From Hyphomicrobiales bacterium (lineage in GTDB: Bacteria; Pseudomonadota; Alphaproteobacteria; Rhizobiales; Aestuariivirgaceae): a stretch of DNA of 7,831 nucleotides. The notes beneath the pieces were generated by a model. That model was not told the origin of the DNA, searched no databases, and saw only the letters and a list, made by a program, of their open reading frames with translations. Made by a program: the position numbers and the translations under genes. Of the stretch, positions 1-4,156 are shown piece by piece; positions within the stretch are counted from its first letter, which is position 1, and each line of letters begins with the position of its first letter. The stretch covers positions 1 through 7,831 of the forward strand of contig JAHFPK010000125.1 of the NCBI GenBank assembly GCA_023266715.1. The letters are read 5' to 3'.

Positions 1-2
1 AA

Positions 3-422
3 GGCCCGTTGCGCGCTGAGATCGAGGCCATGATCGGGCCGGACGTCGCGCCGGCACCCGAACCGAAACGCCGCGCGCCGCGCGCGCAGAAATCGCTGGC
101 GGAGGGCCAGTCTAGCAGGGAGGAGGTGGTAGGTAGTCCCGACACGCAAGGAACCGGGCAGGAGCCCGTTCATGTCGCGCCGCCCGAGGAGCCGCCGCCG
201 GCAACTCGGGCGGAAGGCCCGACGAACGAGGACGAATACATTGTCGCGTGCCGGCAATGGGCGGATCGTGTCGTTGCCCTATCAACGCATACCCACGAAC
301 AGGCCCGCGCCTATTTCGAGGGCGAACACCACGTAGCGCTGCGCCAGAAGTGCGGCGTCAAGATCGGAACCCGAAACCTTCTGCGGCGTGAACTCGCCGA
401 AAAATATGAAGCCGCGAAATGA
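3..422 (+). CDS. C-terminal part of an unidentified phage protein (5' end outside window)
   Basis: The frame is open to the left edge, so this is best read as the end of a longer protein, although a TTG at 9 or ATG at 30 could start a 137- or 130-residue product. The first half is low-complexity and rich in Pro, Glu, Arg and Ala, which suggests a disordered linker. From about residue 75 (counted from the TTG) the chain becomes an ordered, helical-looking block of about 60 residues (motifs EYIVACRQWADRVV, RNLLRRELAEKYEAAK). Linker plus small C-terminal domain is common in phage replication and recombination proteins, but nothing here identifies one. The TGA stop overlaps the next ATG by 4 bp, so it heads or continues the plus-strand small-gene operon. 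Coding is likely; function is unknown. Confidence 0.7.
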   Translation, partial: GPLRAEIEAMIGPDVAPAPEPKRRAPRAQKSLAEGQSSREEVVGSPDTQGTGQEPVHVAPPEEPPPATRAEGPTNEDEYIVACRQWADRVVALSTHTHEQARAYFEGEHHVALRQKCGVKIGTRNLLRRELAEKYEAAK

Positions 423-664
423 GTGAGCAGATGACAGAAAGTCAGGAGCATTTGGCCGTGCGGATCAAGCATCGTGGTCAGTGCCCATATGAGAAGGGGC
501 ACGTGGCCGACGCGATATGGATGACCATTATTGCTACATTCATGGTCACCAATTTTCTTTGGCTGACTTTAATAAACATTGTGCCTCCCGATCGAGAGAA
601 GGAAGCTATTTTGCGCGGATATGCAACTATCGATCCCATCAGTCGACAATTCAAATGGAAGTAA
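419..664 (+). CDS. Small single-pass membrane protein, unknown function
   Basis: An 81-residue protein starting at an ATG that overlaps the previous stop (ATGA), implying translational coupling. A charged, soluble N-terminus of about 30 residues contains one Cys (motif RGQCPYEKGH). One strong hydrophobic segment follows at about residues 34-56 (from WMTIIATFMV through LINIVPP), then a polar C-terminus of about 25 residues. The N-terminal side of the helix is the more basic, favouring N-in, C-out by the positive-inside rule; this is inference. No signal-peptidase site is evident. Such one-helix microproteins in phage early operons are sometimes involved in superinfection exclusion or host membrane takeover, but nothing in the sequence proves it. 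Its codons are more AT-rich than those of the flanking genes. Confidence 0.7.
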   Translation: MSEQMTESQEHLAVRIKHRGQCPYEKGHVADAIWMTIIATFMVTNFLWLTLINIVPPDREKEAILRGYATIDPISRQFKWK

Positions 665-667
665 CCC

Positions 668-967
668 ATGAAAAAGGCAAAGTCGGACATCAAGCGTGAA
701 CCATCGGCCGTTACCATCGGCAACCTAGAGCGGGAGTTAAACAACGCGCACGTCCGGATCAATGATCTGGTCGAAGCACGGGACCGCTATCTGCAACTCG
801 CCAACGAAAGGGAGCGGCGCATATCCGAACTATCCAATGAATTGGCCATGGTGAATAATTTCCGCCATGCCAACGTCTGCCGACTGGAGGAAACACAAGC
901 CAAACTGGCGAGCACTGAGCAAGAATATGCTGGGTATCGCCGTGCGGTCGCGGACATGAAGCCGTGA
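668..967 (+). CDS. Small coiled-coil protein, unknown function
   Basis: A 99-residue protein with ATG at 668, preceded by GGAAG at 657-661 with 6-nt spacing, a convincing ribosome binding site located over the end of the upstream gene. After a basic N-terminus (MKKAKSDIKRE), residues about 17-88 are almost continuous charged heptad-like sequence (LERELNNAHVRINDLVEARD, LSNELAMVNNF, LEETQAKLASTEQEY), predicting a dimeric or trimeric coiled coil. No catalytic motif, Cys pair or membrane segment is visible. It ends in ATGAAGCCGTGA, where the next gene's GTG start overlaps its stop. Role unknown; a structural, oligomerisation or DNA-modulating partner are all possible. Confidence 0.75.
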   Translation: MKKAKSDIKREPSAVTIGNLERELNNAHVRINDLVEARDRYLQLANERERRISELSNELAMVNNFRHANVCRLEETQAKLASTEQEYAGYRRAVADMKP

Positions 968-1173
968 GGCGGTATTGGGAAAATCCCGAGGAACAACTCG
1001 AACGAATTAGAGCGCTCGTTAGTCGCTGGAAGGCTGGGGAGTTTTCCGAAACGGTATTCACCGCTTCTTTGATCGCCGCCGGGTGCCCTAAAGTTACGGT
1101 TGAGGAATTGACGGCAGTACACCGCGCCGCCTTCCGCCAATCGCTTCCGTATCTCCGGGGAGATATTCGATGA
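964..1173 (+). CDS. Small helical hypothetical protein
   Basis: A 69-residue product beginning at GTG 964, which overlaps the upstream TGA by 4 bp (GTGA). There is no strong Shine-Dalgarno sequence, so initiation probably depends on coupling to the previous gene. The protein looks fully helical and is soluble: an amphipathic, charged first half (NPEEQLERIRALVSRWKAGE) and a second helix around VEELTAVHRAAFRQSL. There is one Cys, no membrane segment and no recognisable domain. It ends in an ATGA overlap with the next gene. Called mainly because it fills the gap exactly in an otherwise contiguous overlapping operon. Confidence 0.65.
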   Translation: MRRYWENPEEQLERIRALVSRWKAGEFSETVFTASLIAAGCPKVTVEELTAVHRAAFRQSLPYLRGDIR

Positions 1174-1505
1174 GCACTCATGCCGAAAGGATGCAGGCGC
1201 TGCATGGCTTCCTTGAAGCCGAGCTGGCCCAAAAGCAAGAGCAATACAGGACGCGCGCCGAACGGTTCCGCGCGGCCGCATTCGAGGCGCATCAGGACTG
1301 GCGGCTCGGCTGCATCCCGCCGCGGTTGGGCGACGCCGCGGCCATGATCTTCCGGGAAGGAATCTCTGATATCATTCGCCTGCGTCTGCGGATCGCCTAT
1401 ATGCCGCTGTTCCAAGGGCTGGAGCGGATTGAAAAGCGGTGTGGCGTGCTGGCGGATTTGCCACGCGAGCCATGGGCGCCGTCAAGGCATAAGGTGAACC
1501 GATGA
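1170..1505 (+). CDS. Helical hypothetical protein of the small-gene operon
   Basis: A 111-residue protein starting at ATG 1170 (ATGA overlap with the upstream gene), with a strong purine tract GGGGAGA at 1157-1163 and 6-nt spacing. Residues 1-45 are a charged, probably coiled helix (HGFLEAELAQKQEQYRTRAE). A central Ala-rich stretch contains DAAAMIFREGISDIIRLRLR, followed by a basic tail ending in HKVNR. There is no membrane helix or nucleotide-binding motif. Two separated Cys residues occur, in no metal-binding arrangement. Function cannot be assigned. Its stop overlaps the ATG of the disrupted gene that follows. Confidence 0.75.
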   Translation: MSTHAERMQALHGFLEAELAQKQEQYRTRAERFRAAAFEAHQDWRLGCIPPRLGDAAAMIFREGISDIIRLRLRIAYMPLFQGLERIEKRCGVLADLPREPWAPSRHKVNR

Positions 1506-1663
1506 ACGACGTGACCTATACACTGCGCCGCGAGGCGATTGCCGCACGCCTAAAGGCCATAAAGCCGCGCCGCAGTCAGCTCGGCATCCTCGGCTTGCCC
1601 ACGAAACCGAAGACCAAGCCAAGGTTCGCCGGCATCGCGAGCGCGAGGGAGCCGCAGAGCTAA
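1502..1663 (+). CDS. 53-residue reading frame as currently encoded
   Basis: This is the product the sequence encodes if the frameshift is real and fixed: a basic, helical N-terminus (RREAIAARLKAIKPRRSQ) followed by a Lys/Pro-rich tail that ends soon after the CCAAG duplication. The tail past residue 40 would be out-of-frame sequence with no ancestral meaning. It is listed separately so that the actual open frame is recorded. Start evidence is the 4-bp overlap with the preceding gene and the AAGGTG tract at 1491-1496. Confidence 0.5.
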   Translation: MNDVTYTLRREAIAARLKAIKPRRSQLGILGLPTKPKTKPRFAGIASAREPQS

Positions 1664-1725
1664 TCGAGTTTCTGCGCCGCGAACTGCACCAAGCCCGCAG
1701 CCACGCCAGCTATCACTGCGATTGA
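1502..1725 (+). pseudogene. Small gene apparently frameshifted by a 5-bp tandem duplication
   Basis: ATG 1502 overlaps the upstream stop (ATGA) and has AAGGTG at 1491-1496. As it stands the frame gives only 53 residues (stop TAA 1661-1663). The -1 frame is open from 1498 to TGA 1723-1725 without any ATG, GTG or TTG, yet its distal part reads like a genuine helical protein (HREREGAAELIEFLRREL). Between them lies a perfect tandem CCAAG CCAAG at 1614-1623. Removing one copy joins both halves into a single 72-residue frame with N-terminus MNDVTYTLRREAIAARLKAI and C-terminus HASYHCD. The simplest reading is a slipped-strand duplication that broke the gene, or a sequencing error. A functional 53-residue product (1502-1663) is the alternative. 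Function unknown. Confidence 0.6.
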
Positions 1726-1733
1726 TCCTGACC

Positions 1734-1738
1734 GAGGA
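1734..1738 (+). promoter_or_regulatory. Ribosome binding site of the 50-residue gene
   Basis: GAGGA lies 8 nt before ATG 1747. It decides between this short frame and the longer overlapping frame beginning at 1793, which has no comparable site. Confidence 0.6.
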
Positions 1739-1746
1739 ACCGCATC

Positions 1747-1899
1747 ATGCGACGTAAGCGCTATACTGGCCCCTATCGAATACCAGATTCGGATGAGATA
1801 TTTCAGAGCGTGGCATTGGCAATGGCTGCGCTCGATCGCCGCTTTGAAGAAAAGCTACCATGGCGCACGCCACTGTGGTTCTGGCAATGGAATTCTTGA
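1747..1899 (+). CDS. 50-residue hypothetical protein
   Basis: A short gene: ATG 1747, stop TGA 1897-1899, with GAGGA at 1734-1738. The protein has a basic start (MRRKRYTGPYRI), an acidic/helical middle (DSDEIFQSVALAMAALDRRF) and an unusual Trp-rich end (PWRTPLWFWQWNS, four Trp in the last 12 residues). Such aromatic tails may bind a membrane interface or a protein groove; this is inference. It is the last plus-strand gene before the structured non-coding segment and is separated from the disrupted gene by 21 nt rather than overlapping. A competing frame from 1793 overlaps it but lacks a ribosome binding site. Confidence 0.6.
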   Translation: MRRKRYTGPYRIPDSDEIFQSVALAMAALDRRFEEKLPWRTPLWFWQWNS

Positions 1900-1948
1900 G
1901 CAGGGAACAAAGCACGGATGCGCGTTGGCGCGTAGCTGGTACAAGGCC

Positions 1949-1978
1949 GGGGCTGTCCTACTCATCGTGCTAGGCCCC
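1949..1978 (+). other. Short hairpin upstream of the candidate ncRNA
   Basis: GGGG at 1949-1952 can pair with CCCC at 1975-1978, and CCTA at 1957-1960 with TAGG at 1971-1974. This leaves a one-sided 4-nt bulge (1953-1956) and a 10-nt loop. No T-run follows, so it is not a standard intrinsic terminator. It may be an extra 5' domain of the neighbouring structured RNA. In GC-rich DNA a hairpin of this size can also arise by chance. The stretch 1900-1994 contains nothing else I can support. Confidence 0.3.
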
Positions 1979-1994
1979 AGCATACCTAAACAGG

Positions 1995-2211
1995 GAAAGA
2001 TGGGGCGAGGCATCGCCCGGAAGTGTGAGGCGATCGTGACGGCAGTGGGAGACTTCGGTCATCAGAACCACAAGCAGCTAAGCCGAAAGGATAGGCCGCT
2101 GTGCAGTAGTACCAACCCCGAGGGGAGGATGGTCACGATTGACGGCTCGGGGTTTAACGGTTGGCCTGCGCTCACTGCTGAGGGCCTGTGCGATGCCTCA
2201 CCCGATCTTTC
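1995..2211 (+). ncRNA. Candidate structured non-coding RNA, no known family
   Basis: The ends form a long imperfect inverted repeat: 1995-2016 pairs with 2190-2211 at 20 of 22 positions (mismatches 2002/2204 and 2006/2200). Nested inside are AGGC 2028-2031 with GCCT 2184-2187, and a 10-pair stem 2040-2049 with 2171-2180 (two G-U wobbles). Three hairpins sit in the interior: GAC-TTCG-GTC at 2051-2060 (a cUUCGg tetraloop on the plus strand); CAGC 2075-2078 with GCTG 2098-2101, with GAAA at 2085-2088 inside; and a 9-bp perfect stem 2114-2122 with 2146-2154 carrying an inner GTCA/TGAC stem around CGAT. The layout is a closed multi-branch RNA. The tetraloops suggest plus-strand transcription. No promoter, T-rich terminator or known family is recognised. 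Alternatives are a small terminal-inverted-repeat element or a DNA-level structure. Confidence 0.5.
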
Positions 2212-2239
2212 GTAACATGCTTATCCGGTTGGGACACAC
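2207..2239 (+). repeat. Left arm of 33-bp inverted repeat flanking the 97-residue gene
   Basis: This arm is the reverse complement of 2578-2610 at 27 of 33 positions, with a perfect 14-bp core AACATGCTTATCCG at 2214-2227 and a matching ACACAC at its inner end (2234-2239). It begins over the 3' strand of the candidate ncRNA closing stem (shared bases 2207-2211) and ends 4 bp before the stop codon of the reversed gene. It could be a mobile-cassette end, a recombination site or a protein-binding site. No flanking target-site duplication is apparent. Confidence 0.75.
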
Positions 2240-2243
2240 GGCC

Positions 2244-2537
2244 CTAGATGTTGTGGTCAGGGCCCGACCCATGAGGTGGCACTAATCTTCCCGGACTTGG
2301 ATAAGGAAGCGCTCCGGTGTGGAATGCCAGTGTGCCGCTATAGCTTTCGCTGGTCTCGCCTCCCTTGCTGACCGAAGCGACAATGGAAGCCCATTCGTTC
2401 GGTGGGACTGTGAGAAGGACAAAACGCCCCGGATGACTATCTGGAAGTCGGTCGTCAACAAAGTTCTCGTTTCTGATCATCACTGAGCCGTCGTCGTTGC
2501 GTGTGAAAGCCCAGCCATCTCGCCAGTGAAATTCCAT
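2244..2537 (-). CDS. 97-residue cargo-like protein inside inverted repeats
   Basis: ATG 2537 is preceded on the minus strand by GAGGA (2546-2550) at 8-nt spacing, a good start; in-frame ATG 2552 and TTG 2555 lie upstream but are less well placed. The protein starts MEFHWRDGWAFTRNDDGSVM, a compact beta-like N-terminus. A middle segment reads FVLLTVPPNEWASIVASVSK and GGETSESYSGTLAFH, and the C-terminus is Pro/Gly-rich. The central segment resembles short phage hypothetical proteins I have seen, but I know no function for them. It has no signal peptide, membrane helix or catalytic motif. It is the only gene in the 338-bp interval bounded by the 33-bp inverted repeats and is opposite in orientation to both neighbours, which suggests a moron-type insertion with its own regulation. 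Confidence 0.75.
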   Translation of the reverse strand: MEFHWRDGWAFTRNDDGSVMIRNENFVDDRLPDSHPGRFVLLTVPPNEWASIVASVSKGGETSESYSGTLAFHTGALPYPSPGRLVPPHGSGPDHNI

Positions 2538-2577
2538 CGTATTTATCCTCATCAATATCTAGTGGGTCTCAACGTTT

Positions 2578-2610
2578 GTGTGTTGGAAGCGGATAAGCAT
2601 GTTTCGTAAG
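2578..2610 (-). repeat. Right arm of 33-bp inverted repeat flanking the 97-residue gene
   Basis: This is the partner of 2207-2239: core CGGATAAGCATGTT at 2590-2603 is the exact reverse complement of the left core, and GTGTGT at 2578-2583 matches the left ACACAC. The arm ends 2 bp before the ribosome binding site of the plus-strand 89-residue gene. It could therefore double as that gene's promoter or operator region. The best -35-like hexamer, TTGGAA at 2583-2588, has only a poor -10 match (TAAGCT, 2607-2612). Confidence 0.75.
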
Positions 2611-2612
2611 CT

Positions 2613-2617
2613 AGGAG
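2613..2617 (+). promoter_or_regulatory. Ribosome binding site of the 89-residue gene
   Basis: A perfect AGGAG with 7-nt spacing to ATG 2625, immediately downstream of the right inverted-repeat arm. It fixes the start of the gene. Confidence 0.7.
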
Positions 2618-2624
2618 AAACAGC

Positions 2625-2894
2625 ATGCGACGTTTAGCATGGCTAGATATTCCAGAAGGTGACGTTCATCCAGCGCTGGATAGGCCTATTACGCCGCGCG
2701 AAAAGCAGTCGATCGCCATTTTTCTCGGTCTGATCCGGGAAATGCGCCAAAAGGCTCAGTGGCGGATGGCTGAAATCCGCTCAGAGATTGCCGATCTTGA
2801 TAAAAAGATAGAGATTTCCAACATGAACGAAGCCGCGCTGCTTTGGCAGGAGTCGGTTGACGATCTCGACACCACACCTCGTTGCTCTCCCTGA
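2625..2894 (+). CDS. 89-residue helical hypothetical protein
   Basis: ATG 2625 follows AGGAG at 2613-2617. The first 25 residues are mixed (MRRLAWLDIPEGDVHPALDR, then ITPREKQS). Residues about 27-65 form a long charged amphipathic helix or coiled coil (LGLIREMRQKAQWRMAEIRS, EIADLDKKIEIS). An acidic patch (ESVDDLD) and a short tail ending CSP follow. There is no membrane segment, nuclease motif or helix-turn-helix I can defend. It is the last plus-strand gene and ends 4 bp from the last late gene, which converges on it. Placement after the repeat arm suggests transcription either from within that region or as a continuation of the left operon. Coding is well supported; function unknown. Confidence 0.75.
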   Translation: MRRLAWLDIPEGDVHPALDRPITPREKQSIAIFLGLIREMRQKAQWRMAEIRSEIADLDKKIEISNMNEAALLWQESVDDLDTTPRCSP

Positions 2895-2898
2895 GAGA

Positions 2899-3132
2899 CT
2901 ATTTCAGACAAGCCCTCGCTTCCGCAATCCTGATGGATGACCATTTCTTTCTCTTGGCCCAGCGCTCCGCAGCCTTCTCGCCGTAGATGGAAACGTAGGA
3001 GCGGATGATTTCACAGGTGAAAGACTGCTCGCGAACTGTGGCCGCGCCATCGGCAAACTGCAGCGCCACCGCCTCAGTGCAAAGGCAACTTAGGCAAGCC
3101 GCCACTCTTAGCCAAATACTGAAATATCTCAT
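2899..3132 (-). CDS. Small exported protein with two conserved-looking Cys
   Basis: A 77-residue product. The N-terminus looks like a Sec signal peptide with a plausible cleavage after AVA at residue 23; a VAAC lipobox-like motif at 10-13 is a weaker alternative because the preceding hydrophobic stretch is short. The mature part has Cys40 and Cys75 framing a helical segment (TCEIIRSYVSIYGEKAAERW to AEARACLK), probably disulfide-linked outside the cytoplasm. This layout recalls small exported proteins I associate with Bradyrhizobium and related Rhizobiales; that is recollection, not a search. It starts 59 bp inside the end of the upstream gene in another frame and is the last gene of the late cassette. 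Its position leaves open an outer spanin-like role, but a Pro-rich lipoprotein signature is absent. The ribosome binding site is weak. Confidence 0.65.
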   Translation of the reverse strand: MRYFSIWLRVAACLSCLCTEAVALQFADGAATVREQSFTCEIIRSYVSIYGEKAAERWAKRKKWSSIRIAEARACLK

Positions 3133-3466
3133 GGATGGCGAACCCCGTTAAGGTGCAGATGCCGATGACGCCAGCCCAGATCAGTTTGCCCATGTCGACC
3201 ATTCCACTCTGGCGAGACTTATCCAAGGCATAGGCATTGATGGAAGGCATCACCTTCTCGTCAATTTCGTTTTTGATCTCGGCCAGATCTTGCTGCACAC
3301 CGTAAGCGACCCCTGTCAGGTTGTGAACCTGGATGGTCATGGCGTCGAATTTGTCGTGCAACACCCGACGGCCTGCGGCTGCAGCTTCTTCCTGCCGTCG
3401 CCACTGATCTTGCAGGGAACGGACAGTGCCCTCCAGATCGCCAAGGGCTCGGGCAACGTCCGTCAT
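3074..3466 (-). CDS. Coiled-coil protein with C-terminal membrane helix (lysis cassette)
   Basis: A 130-residue protein starting at ATG 3466, 6 bp after the stop of the previous gene and probably coupled to it. Residues about 8-70 are charged and coiled-coil-like (LGDLEGTVRSLQDQWRRQEE, LAEIKNEIDEK). Residues about 94-117 form a hydrophobic helix (LIWAGVIGICTLTGFAIHEI), and a short tail follows. Coiled coil plus tail anchor is the layout of several phage lysis-module proteins, including XhlA-like proteins and rhizobial phage DUF1515-type proteins; I cannot confirm either family. It probably sits in the inner membrane with the coiled coil available to oligomerise or span the periplasm. Its 3' end overlaps the exported-protein gene by 59 bp, a geometry also seen in Rz/Rz1 spanin pairs. 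Confidence 0.8.
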   Translation of the reverse strand: MTDVARALGDLEGTVRSLQDQWRRQEEAAAAGRRVLHDKFDAMTIQVHNLTGVAYGVQQDLAEIKNEIDEKVMPSINAYALDKSRQSGMVDMGKLIWAGVIGICTLTGFAIHEIFQYLAKSGGLPKLPLH

Positions 3467-3472
3467 TCCAAA

Positions 3473-3637
3473 TCAGACCTTCTTGACGGCCTGCGCCACC
3501 GCGTCGGCCTGCGCGTGCAGTTTGGCCGATAGTGTGTTGGCATCGATCACCATCGACTGAATCTTGGTCTTGGCAAACCAGATGAAAGCGCCGCCGGCGA
3601 CGAAGCCAAGAATGCCGGAGATAATCCATAGTTCCAT
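3473..3637 (-). CDS. 54-residue single-pass membrane protein (lysis cassette)
   Basis: The frame is open from 3730, but the real start is ATG 3637, with AAGGGA at 3646-3651 (8-nt spacing); the extra upstream residues are Arg/His-rich and lie opposite the end of the holin-type gene. The product is an N-terminal membrane helix (ELWIISGILGFVAGGAFIWF) followed by a polar helix of about 30 residues (IDANTLSAKLHAQADAVAQA) ending in KKV. The gene starts 2 bp after the upstream stop. An N-terminal anchor plus an extended helix is the general shape of an inner-membrane spanin (Rz-like), though it is much shorter than typical Rz proteins, so function remains open. Confidence 0.75.
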   Translation of the reverse strand: MELWIISGILGFVAGGAFIWFAKTKIQSMVIDANTLSAKLHAQADAVAQAVKKV

Positions 3638-3639
3638 GG

Positions 3640-4152
3640 TCAGGTTCCCTTTACAGTGACGGTTGGTTGCACGGCCAGCGTGGCCGCCATCCGCTGCTGT
3701 CCTCGGAGCAGCATGCGGTCGCCGAACCAAAATCCGATGATGGCGCCGAACATCGCCTGTGTTTCGGTCGGCCAGAGCAACTTCACAAGCTGCCCCAAGT
3801 CATAACCGCTGTTCACCGCATAGATAAACAGGAACACCTCCATCGTGGCCCAGATCAGGAAAAAGGCCAGCGTGAGAAAAGGCCGGATAAATACGGCCAG
3901 CGCGTCCACCCACTTGATACCGCTAAGGCCGCCACCAAAGCCATAAATAGCGTCTGCCTGTCGAATGTCAGCTTGAGCATTCGCGAGATCAACCTGTAAC
4001 GCAACGCCATCCTTTTGAGCTTGGATCTGGAGTTGAGCCATTGCGAGCTGCTGGGCATTGTTCGCTTTCAGCGTGAACAGTTGCACAATTGACGGCACCA
4101 TGCCGGCGAGTGCGCCGAGAATCGCAGGGAGGGCGGCGAGGACGGCCAGCAT
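3640..4152 (-). CDS. Three-helix holin-type membrane protein
   Basis: A 170-residue protein starting at ATG 4152, 4 bp after the stop of the two-helix gene; the frame continues upstream to 4206 only as antisense-like Arg-rich sequence. Hydrophobic segments lie at about residues 3-25 (AVLAALPAILGALAGMVPSI), 86-113 (PFLTLAFFLIWATMEVFLFI) and 133-147 (MFGAIIGFWFGDR). A Gln/Ala-rich helix occupies 28-68. The spacing, the IKWVDALAVFIRP entry to the second helix and the GFWFGDR motif at the third resemble the 3TM holin family first described for gene-transfer-agent release (PF11351); assignment is from memory of the family pattern. Holins open the inner membrane to release the endolysin. No strong ribosome binding site is seen, so it is probably coupled to the upstream gene. 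Confidence 0.8.
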   Translation of the reverse strand: MLAVLAALPAILGALAGMVPSIVQLFTLKANNAQQLAMAQLQIQAQKDGVALQVDLANAQADIRQADAIYGFGGGLSGIKWVDALAVFIRPFLTLAFFLIWATMEVFLFIYAVNSGYDLGQLVKLLWPTETQAMFGAIIGFWFGDRMLLRGQQRMAATLAVQPTVTVKGT

Positions 4153-4156
4153 GGCA

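Noticed and set aside
759..1415. Long minus-strand frame (218 codons) opposite the left operon
   Set aside because: It runs antisense to three overlapping plus-strand genes with good start and overlap signals, and its Arg/Ser/Pro-rich translation with no domain looks like a shadow.
1995..2211. Small terminal-inverted-repeat transposon (MITE)
   Set aside because: The 22-position terminal repeats fit, but no target-site duplication is seen at the ends and the interior has nested stems beyond what a MITE needs. It is kept as an alternative, to be settled by looking for other copies.
1793..2215. A 140-codon plus-strand frame spanning the 50-residue gene and the putative ncRNA
   Set aside because: It has no ribosome binding site at 1793, its first third overlaps a better-supported gene in another frame, and the protein looks non-domain-like. 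Hand-counted GC by codon position from 1894 on (roughly 60/49/69%) is mildly coding-like, so a shorter gene from ATG 2000 is not fully excluded, but the long inverted repeat explains the region better.
2240..2264. GGCCCT/AGGGCC hairpin at the end of the reversed gene, as a terminator
   Set aside because: The 6-bp stem is real, but no T-run follows on either strand and it lies over the last codons and stop of the 97-residue gene.
2207..2610. Known invertible switch (Gin/Hin type)
   Set aside because: The arm sequence does not resemble the gix or hix consensus I know, and no invertase gene is in the window.
3261..3629. Minus-strand 122-codon frame overlapping the 54- and 130-residue lysis genes
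   Set aside because: Arg/Gly-rich translation, no ribosome binding site, and it covers two genes with clear membrane helices in another frame.
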